Part shown: piece by piece, positions 23,623 through 32,775 of the stretch
How the letters are laid out: every line of letters begins with the position of its first letter
How positions within the stretch are numbered: position 1 is the first letter of the stretch
Origin: Amycolatopsis tucumanensis
GTDB taxonomy: Bacteria; Actinomycetota; Actinomycetes; Mycobacteriales; Pseudonocardiaceae
Assembly (NCBI RefSeq): GCF_021654135.1
Contig: NZ_JAKGSD010000001.1
Span: 248,001-312,000 of the forward strand
DNA length: 64,000 nucleotides
Direction of reading: 5' to 3'
Notes under the pieces: generated by a model
What the model saw: only the letters and a program-made list of their open reading frames with translations
Told to the model about the DNA's origin: nothing
Database searches by the model: none
Program-made: the position numbers and the translations under genes

Positions 23623-25152
23623 ATGCTGGTCGGAGTGCTGAAGGAGGCCACCCCCGGCGAGACCAGGGTGGCCGCGACGCCCGCGACGGTGGCCCAGCTG
23701 CTCAAGCTGGGCTACGAGGTCGTGGTGGAGCCGGGCGCCGGTGAACTGGCGAGCTTCTCCGACGAGGCGTACGCCGAAGCAGGCGCGTCGATCGGGAACG
23801 CCGTGCAGGCGGAGATCGTCCTGGGGGTGAACGCGCCGGCCAAGGAGCAGCTGGACGCGATGAAGCCGGGCGCGACCCTGATCAGCCTGCTGGCCCCGGC
23901 CCTGAACAAGGAGCTGGTCGACGACCTGGCGAAGCGGCCCATCACCGCGATGGCGATGGACGCGGTGCCGCGGATCTCGCGGGCCCAGTCGCTGGACGTG
24001 CTGTCGTCGATGGCCAACATCGCCGGGTACCGCGCGGTGGTCGAGGCGGCGCACACGTTCGGCCGGTTCTTCACCGGGCAGGTCACCGCCGCGGGCAAGG
24101 TGCCCCCGGCGAAGGTCCTCGTCGTCGGCGCGGGCGTGGCCGGACTGGCCGCGATCGGCGCGGCGGGCAGCCTGGGCGCGGTGGTGCGCGCGACGGACCC
24201 GCGGCCCGAGGTGGCCGACCAGGTCAAGTCGCTGGGCGGGGAGTACCTGTCCATCGAGGCGCCCGACGTCGAGGTCTCCGCCACGGGCTACGCCAAGGAG
24301 ATGAGCGACGACTACAAGGCCCGCGAGCGGCAGCTCTACGAGGAGCAGTGCCGCGACGTGGACATCATCATCACCACCGCGCTGATCCCCGGGAAGCCGG
24401 CGCCGCGGATCATCACCGCCGACATGGTCGCCTCGATGCGGCCGGGCAGCGTGATCGTGGACATGGCCGCGGCCAACGGCGGCAACGTCGAGGGCACGGT
24501 CGCCGGCAAGGCCGTCACCACGGACAACGGGGTGACGATCCTCGGCTACACCGACCTGCCCGGCCGGTTGCCCGCGCAGTCGTCGCAGCTGTACGGCACG
24601 AACCTGGTCAACCTGATGAAGCTGGTGACGCCGGGCAAGGACGGCACGCCGGTGTTCGACCTGGAGGACATCGTCATCCGGTCGATGACCGTGGTCCGCG
24701 AGGGCGAGCTGCTGTGGCCGCCGCCCCCGGCGCAGGTGTCGGCCGCTCCCGCGCAGGCCGCGCCGAAGGCCGCCGCCAAGGAGCCGGAGCCGGAGAAGAA
24801 GAAGCTGTCCCCGGCGGCCCGGATCGGGCTGACCGCGGTGGCGGGCGCGTTGCTGTTCCTGCTGGTCGCGGCGTCGCCGCCGGCGTTGCAGGGGCACCTG
24901 ACGGTGTTCGCGATGGCGGTGGTGATCGGGTTCTACGTGATCGGGCACGTGCACCACGCGCTGCACACGCCGCTGATGTCGGTGACCAACGCGATCTCCG
25001 GGATCATCGTGGTCGGCGCGCTGTTGCAGGTCGGGCACGGCGGCGGGGCGGTGACCTGGCTGGCGTTCGCGGCGATCCTGCTCGCCTCGATCAACATCTT
25101 CGGCGGGTTCGCCGTCACCCGGCGCATGCTCTCGATGTTCTCCCGCAGCTGA
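23623..25152 (+). CDS. pntA: Proton-translocating NAD(P)+ transhydrogenase, alpha subunit
   Basis: At 509 residues it has the length of the fused PntA found in enteric bacteria. The N-terminal NAD(H)-binding domain I (about 1-375) shows [40 protein letters not shown] and [20 protein letters not shown] Pro/Ala/Glu/Lys linker (about 370-395) leads to four membrane helices (400-509). With PntB it moves hydride from NADH to NADP+ driven by proton entry and so supplies NADPH. ATG 23623 is preceded by GAGGTG. The beta gene starts 23 bases downstream. Confidence 0.95.
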   Translation: MLVGVLKEATPGETRVAATPATVAQLLKLGYEVVVEPGAGELASFSDEAYAEAGASIGNAVQAEIVLGVNAPAKEQLDAMKPGATLISLLAPALNKELVDDLAKRPITAMAMDAVPRISRAQSLDVLSSMANIAGYRAVVEAAHTFGRFFTGQVTAAGKVPPAKVLVVGAGVAGLAAIGAAGSLGAVVRATDPRPEVADQVKSLGGEYLSIEAPDVEVSATGYAKEMSDDYKARERQLYEEQCRDVDIIITTALIPGKPAPRIITADMVASMRPGSVIVDMAAANGGNVEGTVAGKAVTTDNGVTILGYTDLPGRLPAQSSQLYGTNLVNLMKLVTPGKDGTPVFDLEDIVIRSMTVVREGELLWPPPPAQVSAAPAQAAPKAAAKEPEPEKKKLSPAARIGLTAVAGALLFLLVAASPPALQGHLTVFAMAVVIGFYVIGHVHHALHTPLMSVTNAISGIIVVGALLQVGHGGGAVTWLAFAAILLASINIFGGFAVTRRMLSMFSRS

Positions 25153-25175
25153 GCCCGATCAGGAGACCTGAACTC

Positions 25176-26636
25176 ATGACTCTCGACACGATCGCGCAGG
25201 CGGCCTACCTGGTCGCCGCGTTGTTGTTCATCCTGGCGCTGGCGGGGCTGTCCAAGCACGAGACCGCCAAGACCGGCAACGGGTTCGGCATCGCGGGCAT
25301 GGTCGTCGCGCTGGCGGCGACCATCGCGCTGGCCGTGCACCGCGACATCTCCACCCTCGGCGTGGTGCTGATGGTGGTGGCGGTGGTGCTCGGCGCCGCC
25401 GTCGGCCTGCAGCGCGCCCGCGTGGTGCAGATGACCGGCATGCCCGAGCTGATCGCGCTGCTGCACTCCTTCGTCGGCCTGGCCGCCGTGCTGGTCGGCT
25501 GGAACGGCTACCTGGAGGTCGAAGCGCACCCGGAGGGGGCCGAGGCGCGGACGCTGGCCGCGCTCGGACTGGGCGGGATCCACTCGGCCGAGGTGTTCAT
25601 CGGCGTGTTCATCGGCGCGGTGACCTTCACCGGGTCGATCGTCGCGTTCCTGAAGCTGTCGGCGCGGATCAACTCCAAGCCGCTGATGCTGCCCGGCAAG
25701 AACTTCCTCAACCTCGGCGCGCTGGCGGTGTTCGTCGCGCTGACGGTGTGGTTCGTCATCGACCCGCAGCTGTGGCTGCTCGTCGTGGTGACCGCGGTGG
25801 CGCTCGCGCTGGGCTGGCACCTGGTGGCCTCGATCGGCGGCGGCGACATGCCGGTGGTGGTGTCGATGCTGAACAGCTACTCCGGCTGGGCGGCCGCCGC
25901 GAGCGGGTTCCTGCTGGAGAACAACCTGCTCATCGTCACCGGCGCGCTGGTCGGCTCCTCCGGTGCCTACCTGTCCTACATCATGTGCAAGGCGATGAAC
26001 CGCTCGTTCATCTCCGTGATCGCGGGCGGGTTCGGGATCGAGGCCGGCCCGGCGGATGACACCGACTACGGCGAGCACAAGGAGATCACCGCCGACGGCG
26101 CGGCCGAGCTGCTGGCCGACGCGAGCAGCGTGATCATCACCCCCGGCTACGGCATGGCCGTCGCGCAGGCCCAGCACGGCGTCGCCGAGCTGACCCGGCG
26201 GCTGCGGGAACGCGGGGTCGAGGTCCGGTTCGGCATCCACCCGGTGGCCGGCCGCCTGCCCGGGCACATGAACGTGCTGCTCGCCGAGGCGAAGGTGCCC
26301 TACGACATCGTGCTGGAGATGGACGAGATCAACGACGACTTCGCCGGCACCGACGTCGTCCTCGTCATCGGCGCCAACGACACGGTCAACCCGGCCGCGG
26401 CCGAGGACCCCGGCTCGCCGATCGCCGGCATGCCGGTGCTGCGGGTGTGGGAGGCCAAGAACGTCGTGGTGTTCAAGCGGTCGATGTCCTCGGGCTACGC
26501 GGGCGTGCAGAACCCGCTCTTCTTCCGCGACAACTCCGCCATGCTGTTCGGCGACGCGAAGGAACGGGTCGAGGACCTGCTGCGGGCGCTGCCCGCCCCG
26601 AGCACGGCCGGGGCCGGGGCCCGCGCCGGGAGCTGA
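25176..26636 (+). CDS. pntB: Proton-translocating NAD(P)+ transhydrogenase, beta subunit
   Basis: A 486-residue protein, ATG 25176 with AGGAG upstream. Residues 1-275 contain the membrane domain II with about nine helices (including [20 protein letters not shown] and [16 protein letters not shown]). The C-terminal domain III binds NADP(H) through [16 protein letters not shown] (near 320) and [14 protein letters not shown] (near 395). It forms the proton channel with PntA. Transcription is ended by a strong hairpin just after the stop. Confidence 0.95.
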   Translation: MTLDTIAQAAYLVAALLFILALAGLSKHETAKTGNGFGIAGMVVALAATIALAVHRDISTLGVVLMVVAVVLGAAVGLQRARVVQMTGMPELIALLHSFVGLAAVLVGWNGYLEVEAHPEGAEARTLAALGLGGIHSAEVFIGVFIGAVTFTGSIVAFLKLSARINSKPLMLPGKNFLNLGALAVFVALTVWFVIDPQLWLLVVVTAVALALGWHLVASIGGGDMPVVVSMLNSYSGWAAAASGFLLENNLLIVTGALVGSSGAYLSYIMCKAMNRSFISVIAGGFGIEAGPADDTDYGEHKEITADGAAELLADASSVIITPGYGMAVAQAQHGVAELTRRLRERGVEVRFGIHPVAGRLPGHMNVLLAEAKVPYDIVLEMDEINDDFAGTDVVLVIGANDTVNPAAAEDPGSPIAGMPVLRVWEAKNVVVFKRSMSSGYAGVQNPLFFRDNSAMLFGDAKERVEDLLRALPAPSTAGAGARAGS

Positions 26637-26651
26637 GGACGGCGAAAGCGC

Positions 26652-26689
26652 TTCCCCGGCGGACCCACCGCGCGTGGTCCGCCGGGGAA
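26652..26689 (+). terminator. Strong terminator of the pntAB operon
   Basis: A perfect 14-bp stem: TTCCCCGGCGGACC (26652-26665) pairs with GGTCCGCCGGGGAA (26676-26689) across a 10-base loop, 15 bases after the pntB stop. There is no long U-tract, as is usual in high-GC actinobacteria. Confidence 0.8.
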
Positions 26690-26784
26690 ACGGCCGGTAA
26701 CAGATCAAGGCCGATCACCCGGTTGATCTACCCACCTGCTATGTTCGCGCTCCCCACCGTCGAGAACTCCACAAGGACAACGAC

Positions 26785-27906
26785 ATGGAAACCGAGAGCG
26801 ACCAGCACGCTGCTTCAACCGACGTGATAAGCAGCGCGGCGCACGCCGCCCGCCTGGTCATGTTGGACACCATGGACGAGAAGATCCGGTACGCGTGCGA
26901 GACACTGGGTGAGCCGTCGACCTCCGACGTGCTGGCCTTCCTGGTGACCTACGGCGTGGTCACCAACCCCAAGCGCGAGCGCGCCGCGGTCGCGGAGAAG
27001 GTCGGCAAGTGGCGGGAGGAGCGCGGGCTCGGCGACACCGGGGACCTGCCGCGGCTGTCGGTGAAGATGCTGGCCGAGCTGGACGGCCGCAAGGAAGCCG
27101 ACGCGGCTGCCGAGGCGGAGCCGCAGGGCGACGAGACCGACACGCCCACCGGGGAGATCACGGAGACCGCCGAGGCGGCCAAGCCGGCGAAGCGCAAGTC
27201 GCCGGAGGGGTCGCGCGGCTTCTACCTGGTGGCGTTCATGTCGCTGCTGGTCTCGGTGGACACCTCGTGGCGCTTCTTCGGGGAGAAGCTCGGGATCACC
27301 AACGTCTACGAGCGTGCCGCGATGTTCGCCGTGGTCGAGGTCGCGCTGATCGCGTGCGGGTTCGCGATGCGCGCCGAGATCCGCAGCCCCAAGGGCAAGC
27401 CGGGCCCGGCCCGGCTGATCCTGTGGGCGCTGTGCGCGGCGTCCGGCTACATGGCCTTCGACCTGGCCGGCCCGGTGTCCGGCCTGGCGCGGGTCACGCT
27501 CGGCCCGGTCCTCGGTGTGGTCATGCTGCACCTGGCCCTGGGCATCGAGCTGCGGCACACCCGCGCCCGCGTCACCACCTGGTCGCGGGTCAGCCGTGAG
27601 CTCAAGGAGCGCTTCCTCTCCCGCCTCGGCCTCGGCGACGACGAGCGCGACGCACTGGCCCGGACCCGGGACCGCGCGGCGCGCCGTGCCGCGCACCTGG
27701 CCCGCGCGTCCTGGTTCACGCCGTTCCGCAAGACCCGGCTGGACCGGGCGCTGCGGGCGGCCAACGCCGCGCACGACGACCGGATGCGCGCCCGGCTGAT
27801 GGCGGAGCTGGCGGCGGTCCAGCACGCCGACGAGCTGCGCAGGCTGGACCTGGCCTCGCCGTGGTCGGACTCGCTGTCCAACAGCCTGAAGTTCCTCAAG
27901 CGCTGA
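26785..27906 (+). CDS. Membrane protein of unknown function with charged N- and C-termini
   Basis: A 373-residue protein, ATG 26785 with an AAGGAC site. Residues 30-95 form a predicted helical, charged domain (EKIRYACETLGEPSTSDVLAFL and onward) that looks like a small DNA- or protein-binding fold. Residues 95-145 are acidic and low-complexity. Four hydrophobic segments lie between about 150 and 255, and the C-terminal 110 residues are Arg/Leu/Ala-rich helices. The layout (helical cytoplasmic head, four helices, basic tail) recalls membrane proteins often seen on actinomycete plasmids and integrative elements, but I cannot name a family and no integrase or attachment site is nearby. A TATGTT -10-like hexamer lies about 45 bases upstream. 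Confidence 0.7.
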   Translation: METESDQHAASTDVISSAAHAARLVMLDTMDEKIRYACETLGEPSTSDVLAFLVTYGVVTNPKRERAAVAEKVGKWREERGLGDTGDLPRLSVKMLAELDGRKEADAAAEAEPQGDETDTPTGEITETAEAAKPAKRKSPEGSRGFYLVAFMSLLVSVDTSWRFFGEKLGITNVYERAAMFAVVEVALIACGFAMRAEIRSPKGKPGPARLILWALCAASGYMAFDLAGPVSGLARVTLGPVLGVVMLHLALGIELRHTRARVTTWSRVSRELKERFLSRLGLGDDERDALARTRDRAARRAAHLARASWFTPFRKTRLDRALRAANAAHDDRMRARLMAELAAVQHADELRRLDLASPWSDSLSNSLKFLKR

Positions 27907-27920
27907 CACTCGTCCCGACC

Positions 27921-27970
27921 GGAAACGGCCGCGTGCCGCCACGACTCCCGTGGCAGCACGCGGCCGTTCC
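27921..27970. terminator. Strong bidirectional terminator
   Basis: A long interrupted stem: GGAAACGGCCGCGTGC with GCACGCGGCCGTTCC (one bulged base) continues inward with GCCACG and CGTGGC around a 5-base loop. It lies between two convergent genes (ends 27906 and 27982), so it can terminate both transcripts. Confidence 0.8.
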
Positions 27971-27981
27971 GCTGTGGACGG

Positions 27982-29157
27982 TCAGTGTGCGGGGTGGAAG
28001 ACCGCGCGCACGCAGCCGTCCTTCTTGTGCTTGAACAGGTCGTACCCCTTCGGGCCCTCGTCGAGCGGCAGCGTGTGCGTGACCAGGTGCCGGGTGGGGA
28101 TCTCGCCCGCGGCCATCCGCTCCAGCAGCATCGGGATGTAGCGCTGCCCGTGCTGCTGGGCCCCGCGGATGGTGAGGCCGTTGTTGATGACCGCGCCGAG
28201 CGGGAACTTGTCCACCAGCCCGCCGAAGACGCCGAGGACGAACACGGTGCCACCCTTGCGGCAGGCGTGGATGGCCTCCCGCACCGCCGCCGGCCGCTCG
28301 GTGTGCAGCCGCAGCTGATGCTTCACCTGGTCGTAGGCCTGCTCGACGCCGGTGGTGTGCGCCTCCATGCCCACCGCTTCGATGCACACGTCCGGGCCGC
28401 GGCCGCCGGTGCGCTCACGCAGCTCGGCGCCGACGTCGGTGCTGCTGTAGTCGATGGTCTCGGACCCGATGTGCCGCTCGGTCATGGCGAGCCGTTCCGG
28501 GTAGCGGTCGATGGAGATCACCCGTTCCGCGCCGAGCAGGATGGCCGCCCTGGCCGCCATCTGGCCCACCGCGCCGCACCCCCACACCGCGACGACGTCC
28601 CCGGGCTTGACGCCGCCGAGGTCGGCCCCCATCCAGCCGGTCGGGATCGAGTCGGAGGCGAACAACGCCGCGTCGTCGTCGAGCCCCTCCGGCACCGTGA
28701 AGGCGCCGTAGTCGGCGAAGGGCACCCGGATGTACTCGGCGTGGCTGCCCTGGAACCCGCCCATCGCGTGCGAGTAGCCGAAGATCCCGCCCGGCTCGTA
28801 GCCGTAGGCCATCGCGGTGATGCCCGGGTTGGTGTTGCTGTTGTCGCACAGCGACCACAGGTCGTTGCGGCAGTACCAGCAGCGGCCGCAGCCGATGAAC
28901 GACGCCACCACCACGCGGTCGCCGACGCGGTGCCGCCGCACGCCCGAGCCGACCTCGACCACTTCGCCGAGGAACTCGTGGCCCAGCACGTCCCCGGCTT
29001 CCATCGCCGGGATGTAGCCGCCGATAAGGTGCAGGTCGGAGCCGCAGGTGGTGCTCGCGGTGACCTTCACGACGACGTCCTGGTCGTTGCGGATCTCCGG
29101 ATCCCGCACGTTCTCCACGGAGAGCTTGTTCACGCCCTGCCAGCACAACGCCTTCAC
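27982..29157 (-). CDS. Zinc-dependent alcohol dehydrogenase, glutathione-independent formaldehyde dehydrogenase-like
   Basis: A 391-residue medium-chain dehydrogenase, GTG start 29157. Catalytic zinc ligands are in TTCGSDLHLIGG (Cys38) and GHEFLGEVVEVG (His/Glu near 60). Structural-zinc cysteines occur in GCGRCWYCRNDLWSLC (four Cys). The NAD-binding motif is VWGCGAVGQMAA near residue 192, followed by an acidic-end strand SIDRYPERL. The long insert around 245-290 matches the FdhA-like subfamily, which dismutates formaldehyde or oxidises short alcohols. Translation is coupled (4-base overlap) to the upstream SRPBCC-like gene. Confidence 0.87.
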   Translation of the reverse strand: MKALCWQGVNKLSVENVRDPEIRNDQDVVVKVTASTTCGSDLHLIGGYIPAMEAGDVLGHEFLGEVVEVGSGVRRHRVGDRVVVASFIGCGRCWYCRNDLWSLCDNSNTNPGITAMAYGYEPGGIFGYSHAMGGFQGSHAEYIRVPFADYGAFTVPEGLDDDAALFASDSIPTGWMGADLGGVKPGDVVAVWGCGAVGQMAARAAILLGAERVISIDRYPERLAMTERHIGSETIDYSSTDVGAELRERTGGRGPDVCIEAVGMEAHTTGVEQAYDQVKHQLRLHTERPAAVREAIHACRKGGTVFVLGVFGGLVDKFPLGAVINNGLTIRGAQQHGQRYIPMLLERMAAGEIPTRHLVTHTLPLDEGPKGYDLFKHKKDGCVRAVFHPAH

Positions 29158-29615
29158 AGCCGTCCCTCCCCGCCCGCGCGCCGCGTCGCGAAGCGCATGA
29201 TCGCGCCGCCCGGTGTGGGTTTCCCGGTGGTCGGCGGGTCCGGGCGGATCACCTCGCCGGTCTCCAGCCGCGACTTGAGGTCCCGCAGCGCCCGGCGGAT
29301 GTCCTGCCGCGGATCGGCACCGCTGAGCCGGGCGAGCGCGCCGCCCGGCCCGGGGTCCACCGGGCGCAGCGCGACCTCGGTGCCCCGTTCACCGGGGGCC
29401 GCGGTGAGGCGGAACTCCACGGTGTCGCCGAAGTCGGCCAGCGTCCGCCGGAGCTCGTCGCTGTTGCCGACACTCAGGGGCGACTCGCCGATCGTGACGG
29501 TGAGCCAGCGGCCGGCCTCCGTCCCGCCCCGGCGGGCCAGTCGCTTCCGGACCACCGGTGCGGCCGCGGCCGCTGCCGCCGCCAGCCCGCCGAGTCCCAG
29601 CCAGGTCCTGTCCAT
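29154..29615 (-). CDS. SRPBCC-like small protein, shortened
   Basis: A 153-residue protein. ATG 29615 has a GGAGGG upstream and gives an N-terminal Ala-rich hydrophobic segment (residues 5-18), so it may be membrane-anchored. The second half ([44 protein letters not shown]) matches the C-terminal part of SRPBCC/cyclase-like proteins, in which a helix-grip fold ends in a long helix and ETGEV. The first beta-strands of that fold look reduced, so it is possibly a truncated family member. Its stop overlaps the start of the alcohol dehydrogenase gene, a pairing I regard as functional. Confidence 0.65.
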   Translation of the reverse strand: MDRTWLGLGGLAAAAAAAAPVVRKRLARRGGTEAGRWLTVTIGESPLSVGNSDELRRTLADFGDTVEFRLTAAPGERGTEVALRPVDPGPGGALARLSGADPRQDIRRALRDLKSRLETGEVIRPDPPTTGKPTPGGAIMRFATRRAGGEGRL

Positions 29616-29752
29616 CGCGCCCTCCGTCGTGTCGTCGCGGGTTCCCTGTACCCCCGTTCCGGCGGGTGACACGCGACGGCGGCGGGTTTGCGCGATCGCC
29701 GGAACGGGTAGCAGGGCGCGGCACGGTTGGAACTCGCCGCGAAGGGCACCGC

Positions 29753-31528
29753 ATGACCGACACGTTGCGTCCCGCCGATCCCGTTCTGGTGCCGCGTCCT
29801 GCCGTGCACCGCCCGTCGCGTGGTTCGGCGGTGTTGCGGTTGTTGCGTACGACGGATCCGAAGCAGATCGCGATTCTGTATTTGACGACGTCGTTCGCGT
29901 TTTTCATGGTGGGCGGGTTGATGGCGTTGCTGATCCGGGGGGAGCTGGCGCGGCCGGGGTTGCAGTTCCTGTCGCCGGAGCAGTACAACCAGCTGTTCAC
30001 GATGCACGGCACGATCATGTTGTTGCTGTATGCGACGCCGACGGTGTTCGGGTTCGCCAACTACATCCTGCCGTTGCAGATCGGGGCGCCGGATGTGGCG
30101 TTCCCGCGGTTGAACTCGTTTTCCTACTGGTTGTTCCTGTTCGGCGGGCTGATCGTGATGGGGGCGTTCCTGACCCCGGGCGGGGCGGCGGATTTCGGCT
30201 GGACCGCCTACACGCCGTTGTCGGACGCGGCGAACTCGCCCGGGATCGGCGGGAACCTGTGGGTGGCCGGGCTGATCGTGTCCGGTCTGGGCACGATCCT
30301 GGGCGCGGTGAACATGCTGACCACGATCGTGTGCCTGCGCTGCCCGGGCATGACGATGTGGCGGATGCCGATCTTCACCTGGAACATCCTGTTCACCAGC
30401 GTGCTGGTGCTGCTGGCCTTCCCGATCCTGACCGCGGCGTTGTTCGGGTTGCTGGCCGACCGGCTGATCGGGGCGCACGTGTTCGACCCCGGCAACAGTG
30501 GCGCGATCCTGTGGCAGCACCTGTTCTGGTTCTTCGGCCACCCCGAGGTCTACATCATCGCGTTGCCGTTCTTCGGCATCATCACCGAGATCATCCCGGT
30601 GTTCAGCCGCAAACCCCTGTTCGGCTACAAGCTGATGGTGTGGGCCACGGTCGGGATCACCGCCCTGTCGGTGGCGGTGTGGGCGCACCACATGTTCGCC
30701 ACCGGCGCGGTGCTGCTGCCCTTCTTCTCCATCATGACGTTCTTCATCGCCATCCCCACCGGCATCAAGTTCTTCAACTGGATCGGCACCATGTGGCACG
30801 GCAAACTCACCTTCGAATCGCCCATGCTGTGGTCGGTGGGGTTCCTGGTGACATTCCTGCTCGGCGGGCTGACCGGCATCCTGCTCGCCTCACCACCACT
30901 GGACTTCCACATCCACGACAGCTACTTCGTGGTCGCCCACTTCCACTACGTGCTCTTCGGCACCATCGTGTTCGCCACCTTCGCCGGCATCTACTTCTGG
31001 TTCCCCAAGATGACCGGCCGCATGATGGACGAACGACTCGCCAAACTCCACTTCTGGACCACCTTCCTCGGCTTCCACACCACCTTCCTGGTCCAGCACT
31101 GGCTCGGCGACGCCGGCATGCCCCGCCGCTACGCCGACTACCTCGCCACCGACGCCTTCACCGGCATGCACATGGCCTCCACCATCGGCGCCTTCCTGCT
31201 CGGCCTGTCCATGCTGCCCTTCATCTACAACGTCGTCCGCAGCTACCGCTACGGCGAACCCGTCACCGTCGACGACCCCTGGGGCTACGGCAACTCCCTG
31301 GAATGGGCCACCACCTGCCCACCACCACGCCACAACTTCACCGAACTACCCCGCATCCGCTCCGAACGGCCCGCCTTCGAGCTCCACTACCCGCACATGG
31401 TCCAGCGCTTCCGCGACGAAGCCCACATGACCCCATTCCAGAAACACCACGCCTCACCCGGCGAACTGGCCGCCGCCGCCACCCAGCCCGACGACCAGGG
31501 CCCCGGCGACGACCCGCGGGGCAAGTAG
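29753..31528 (+). CDS. ctaD: Cytochrome c oxidase subunit I (aa3-type)
   Basis: A 591-residue, 12-helix heme-copper oxidase subunit. ATG 29753 is selected as it begins the family's [14 protein letters not shown] leader. Heme a ligands: His in [12 protein letters not shown] and in [10 protein letters not shown]. CuB-Tyr centre: [19 protein letters not shown] (His-Glu-Val-Tyr crosslink) and HH in [10 protein letters not shown]; heme a3 His is in [10 protein letters not shown]. It reduces oxygen to water at the membrane. No subunit II, III or heme-assembly genes adjoin it, so it is an orphan copy, as is frequent in actinomycetes with several ctaD paralogues. Base use shifts strongly from its first to its last third. 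Confidence 0.95.
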   Translation: MTDTLRPADPVLVPRPAVHRPSRGSAVLRLLRTTDPKQIAILYLTTSFAFFMVGGLMALLIRGELARPGLQFLSPEQYNQLFTMHGTIMLLLYATPTVFGFANYILPLQIGAPDVAFPRLNSFSYWLFLFGGLIVMGAFLTPGGAADFGWTAYTPLSDAANSPGIGGNLWVAGLIVSGLGTILGAVNMLTTIVCLRCPGMTMWRMPIFTWNILFTSVLVLLAFPILTAALFGLLADRLIGAHVFDPGNSGAILWQHLFWFFGHPEVYIIALPFFGIITEIIPVFSRKPLFGYKLMVWATVGITALSVAVWAHHMFATGAVLLPFFSIMTFFIAIPTGIKFFNWIGTMWHGKLTFESPMLWSVGFLVTFLLGGLTGILLASPPLDFHIHDSYFVVAHFHYVLFGTIVFATFAGIYFWFPKMTGRMMDERLAKLHFWTTFLGFHTTFLVQHWLGDAGMPRRYADYLATDAFTGMHMASTIGAFLLGLSMLPFIYNVVRSYRYGEPVTVDDPWGYGNSLEWATTCPPPRHNFTELPRIRSERPAFELHYPHMVQRFRDEAHMTPFQKHHASPGELAAAATQPDDQGPGDDPRGK

Positions 31529-31614
31529 CCGGGGGCGCGCGGCTGCGGAGGTTCGTGTGGCGGCCGGTGCAGGGGTGAGAGGGCGGTCCGGCCGCACCGG
31601 TTAAGGTCGCGGGC

Positions 31615-32118
31615 GTGTCGATCAACTTCGGCGGCGTGCTGGCGATCGCGGGGCTGCTGGCTGTCGTCGGGTGCGCCTCCGAGCGCGGCTACGCCGTGCC
31701 GGATCGCGTGTGCGGCGTTCCGGTGGACTCCGCCGCGCTGGCGCCGCTCCTGCCCGACGGCGAGGGGATCGCCGAGAGCTTCACCGACAAGGGGCAGGGC
31801 AGCGTGTCCTGCCGGCTGAGCGTGGACGGCTCAACCGTGCTCTACCTCGCGGCCGACGTCACCGACCGCGGCACCGCCGCGGTCTCCCTGGACGACGACG
31901 GGCTGCGGCGGCTCGGCAACCCCGTCCTCGTCGACGGCGCGGGCGACGTGACCGCGGTGGCCGACCGCGGCGCCAAGGCCATGGCCGAGTGCACGCAGGC
32001 CGGGCAACCGCGGTTGTTCGTGGGTCTCGTCCAGTCCGAGGCCGCGCAACCGCGGGACGCGCTGCTGGCCTTCCTGGCGAGCTGGTTCCCCGCGGCGCGC
32101 GCCGCGGCGGGTTGCTGA
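31615..32118 (+). CDS. Putative lipoprotein of unknown function
   Basis: A 167-residue exported protein, GTG 31615. A hydrophobic stretch (residues 5-19) ends in the lipobox LAVVGC with Cys20 as lipid-attachment site, although the positively charged n-region is missing. The mature part has Cys residues that could pair (DRVCGV, SVSCRL, AECTQA, terminal Cys), as in DUF3558-like lipoproteins of actinomycetes, but similarity is too weak to assign. It is convergent with the following tetR-like gene, ending one base before it. Confidence 0.65.
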   Translation: MSINFGGVLAIAGLLAVVGCASERGYAVPDRVCGVPVDSAALAPLLPDGEGIAESFTDKGQGSVSCRLSVDGSTVLYLAADVTDRGTAAVSLDDDGLRRLGNPVLVDGAGDVTAVADRGAKAMAECTQAGQPRLFVGLVQSEAAQPRDALLAFLASWFPAARAAAGC

Positions 32119-32119
32119 C

Positions 32120-32686
32120 TCAGCGCAGCCCGGCGATCAGCAGCTCCACCAGGCGGCGGGCGTCGTAGCGGGGGTCGGAGTCCGCACCGACGCACAGGTT
32201 TCCCACGCCGCGCATCAGGGCGTACGCCTCGACGTCCCGGTGGATTTCGCCCGCCGCGCGCGCCGCGTCGAGCAGGCTCGCGCACACCGGGACCAGCCGG
32301 TCCAGGAAGTAGGCGTGCAGCGCCGCGAAACCCGCCTCGTCGGACTGCAGCACGCCCGCCAGGCCGTGCTTCGTCACCAGGAAGTCCACGAACAGGTCCA
32401 CCCACTTCCGCAGCGCCGCGTACGGCGCCTCGCTCGCCAGCAGCGCGGGACCCGCCTCGGCACAGGCGTCGACCTGGTGCCGGTACACGGCGATGATCAG
32501 GTCCGCCCTGGTGGGGAAGTGGCGGTAGATCGTGCCCATCCCGACCCCGGCCTCCGCGGCGATGTCCCGCACCGGCGCGTCCACGCCCGCCCGCACGAAC
32601 ACCGCGGCGGCCGCGTCCAGCAGGGCTTTCTCGTTCCGCCGGGCGTCGGCCCGCTTGGTCCGGGCTGGCTTCCCCTCGTCGGCCAC
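32120..32686 (-). CDS. TetR-family transcriptional regulator
   Basis: A 188-residue regulator. GTG 32686 is preferred over GTG 32692 because AAGGAG lies six bases before the former and touches the latter. The HTH is DAPVRDIAAEAGVGMGTIYRHF (about residues 35-56), followed by the ligand domain with VDLFVDFLVTKHGLAG and a C-terminal region like TetR_C_33/SbtR-type repressors. It is divergent from the aldo/keto reductase gene; twin operators in the gap make autoregulation and control of the reductase operon likely. Confidence 0.88.
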   Translation of the reverse strand: MADEGKPARTKRADARRNEKALLDAAAAVFVRAGVDAPVRDIAAEAGVGMGTIYRHFPTRADLIIAVYRHQVDACAEAGPALLASEAPYAALRKWVDLFVDFLVTKHGLAGVLQSDEAGFAALHAYFLDRLVPVCASLLDAARAAGEIHRDVEAYALMRGVGNLCVGADSDPRYDARRLVELLIAGLR

Positions 32687-32701
32687 GCACACCTCCTTGC
32701 T

Positions 32702-32749
32702 AAGCGGAACAAGGTTCCGTATCGTGAGTAGCGGAGCAATGTTCCGCTT
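32702..32749. promoter_or_regulatory. Twin TetR operators between tetR-like and aldo/keto reductase genes
   Basis: Two copies of CGGAAC-N3-GTTCCG occur: a perfect one at 32705-32719 and one with a single mismatch (CGGAGC) at 32732-32746. Their centres are 27 bases apart. The outer flanks AAGCGGAACA and TGTTCCGCTT are also perfect inverted repeats of each other. They occupy most of the divergent gap, as expected for repression of both genes. Confidence 0.75.
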
Positions 32750-32775
32750 GCTCCCAGCATAGAGGGGACACCACC

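Noticed and set aside
26785..27906. Integrative element gene
   Set aside because: Resemblance to plasmid-type membrane proteins is only in layout; no integrase, replication gene, tRNA or attachment repeat is present nearby.
27985..31578. Frame of 1197 codons across the dehydrogenase and ctaD region
   Set aside because: Open only because of high GC; it crosses two opposing genes and a terminator and shows no conserved domain.
31560..31605. Terminator after ctaD
   Set aside because: CCGGTGC and GCACCGG can pair, but the distance is long and the stem overlaps the promoter region of the lipoprotein gene, so no call was made.
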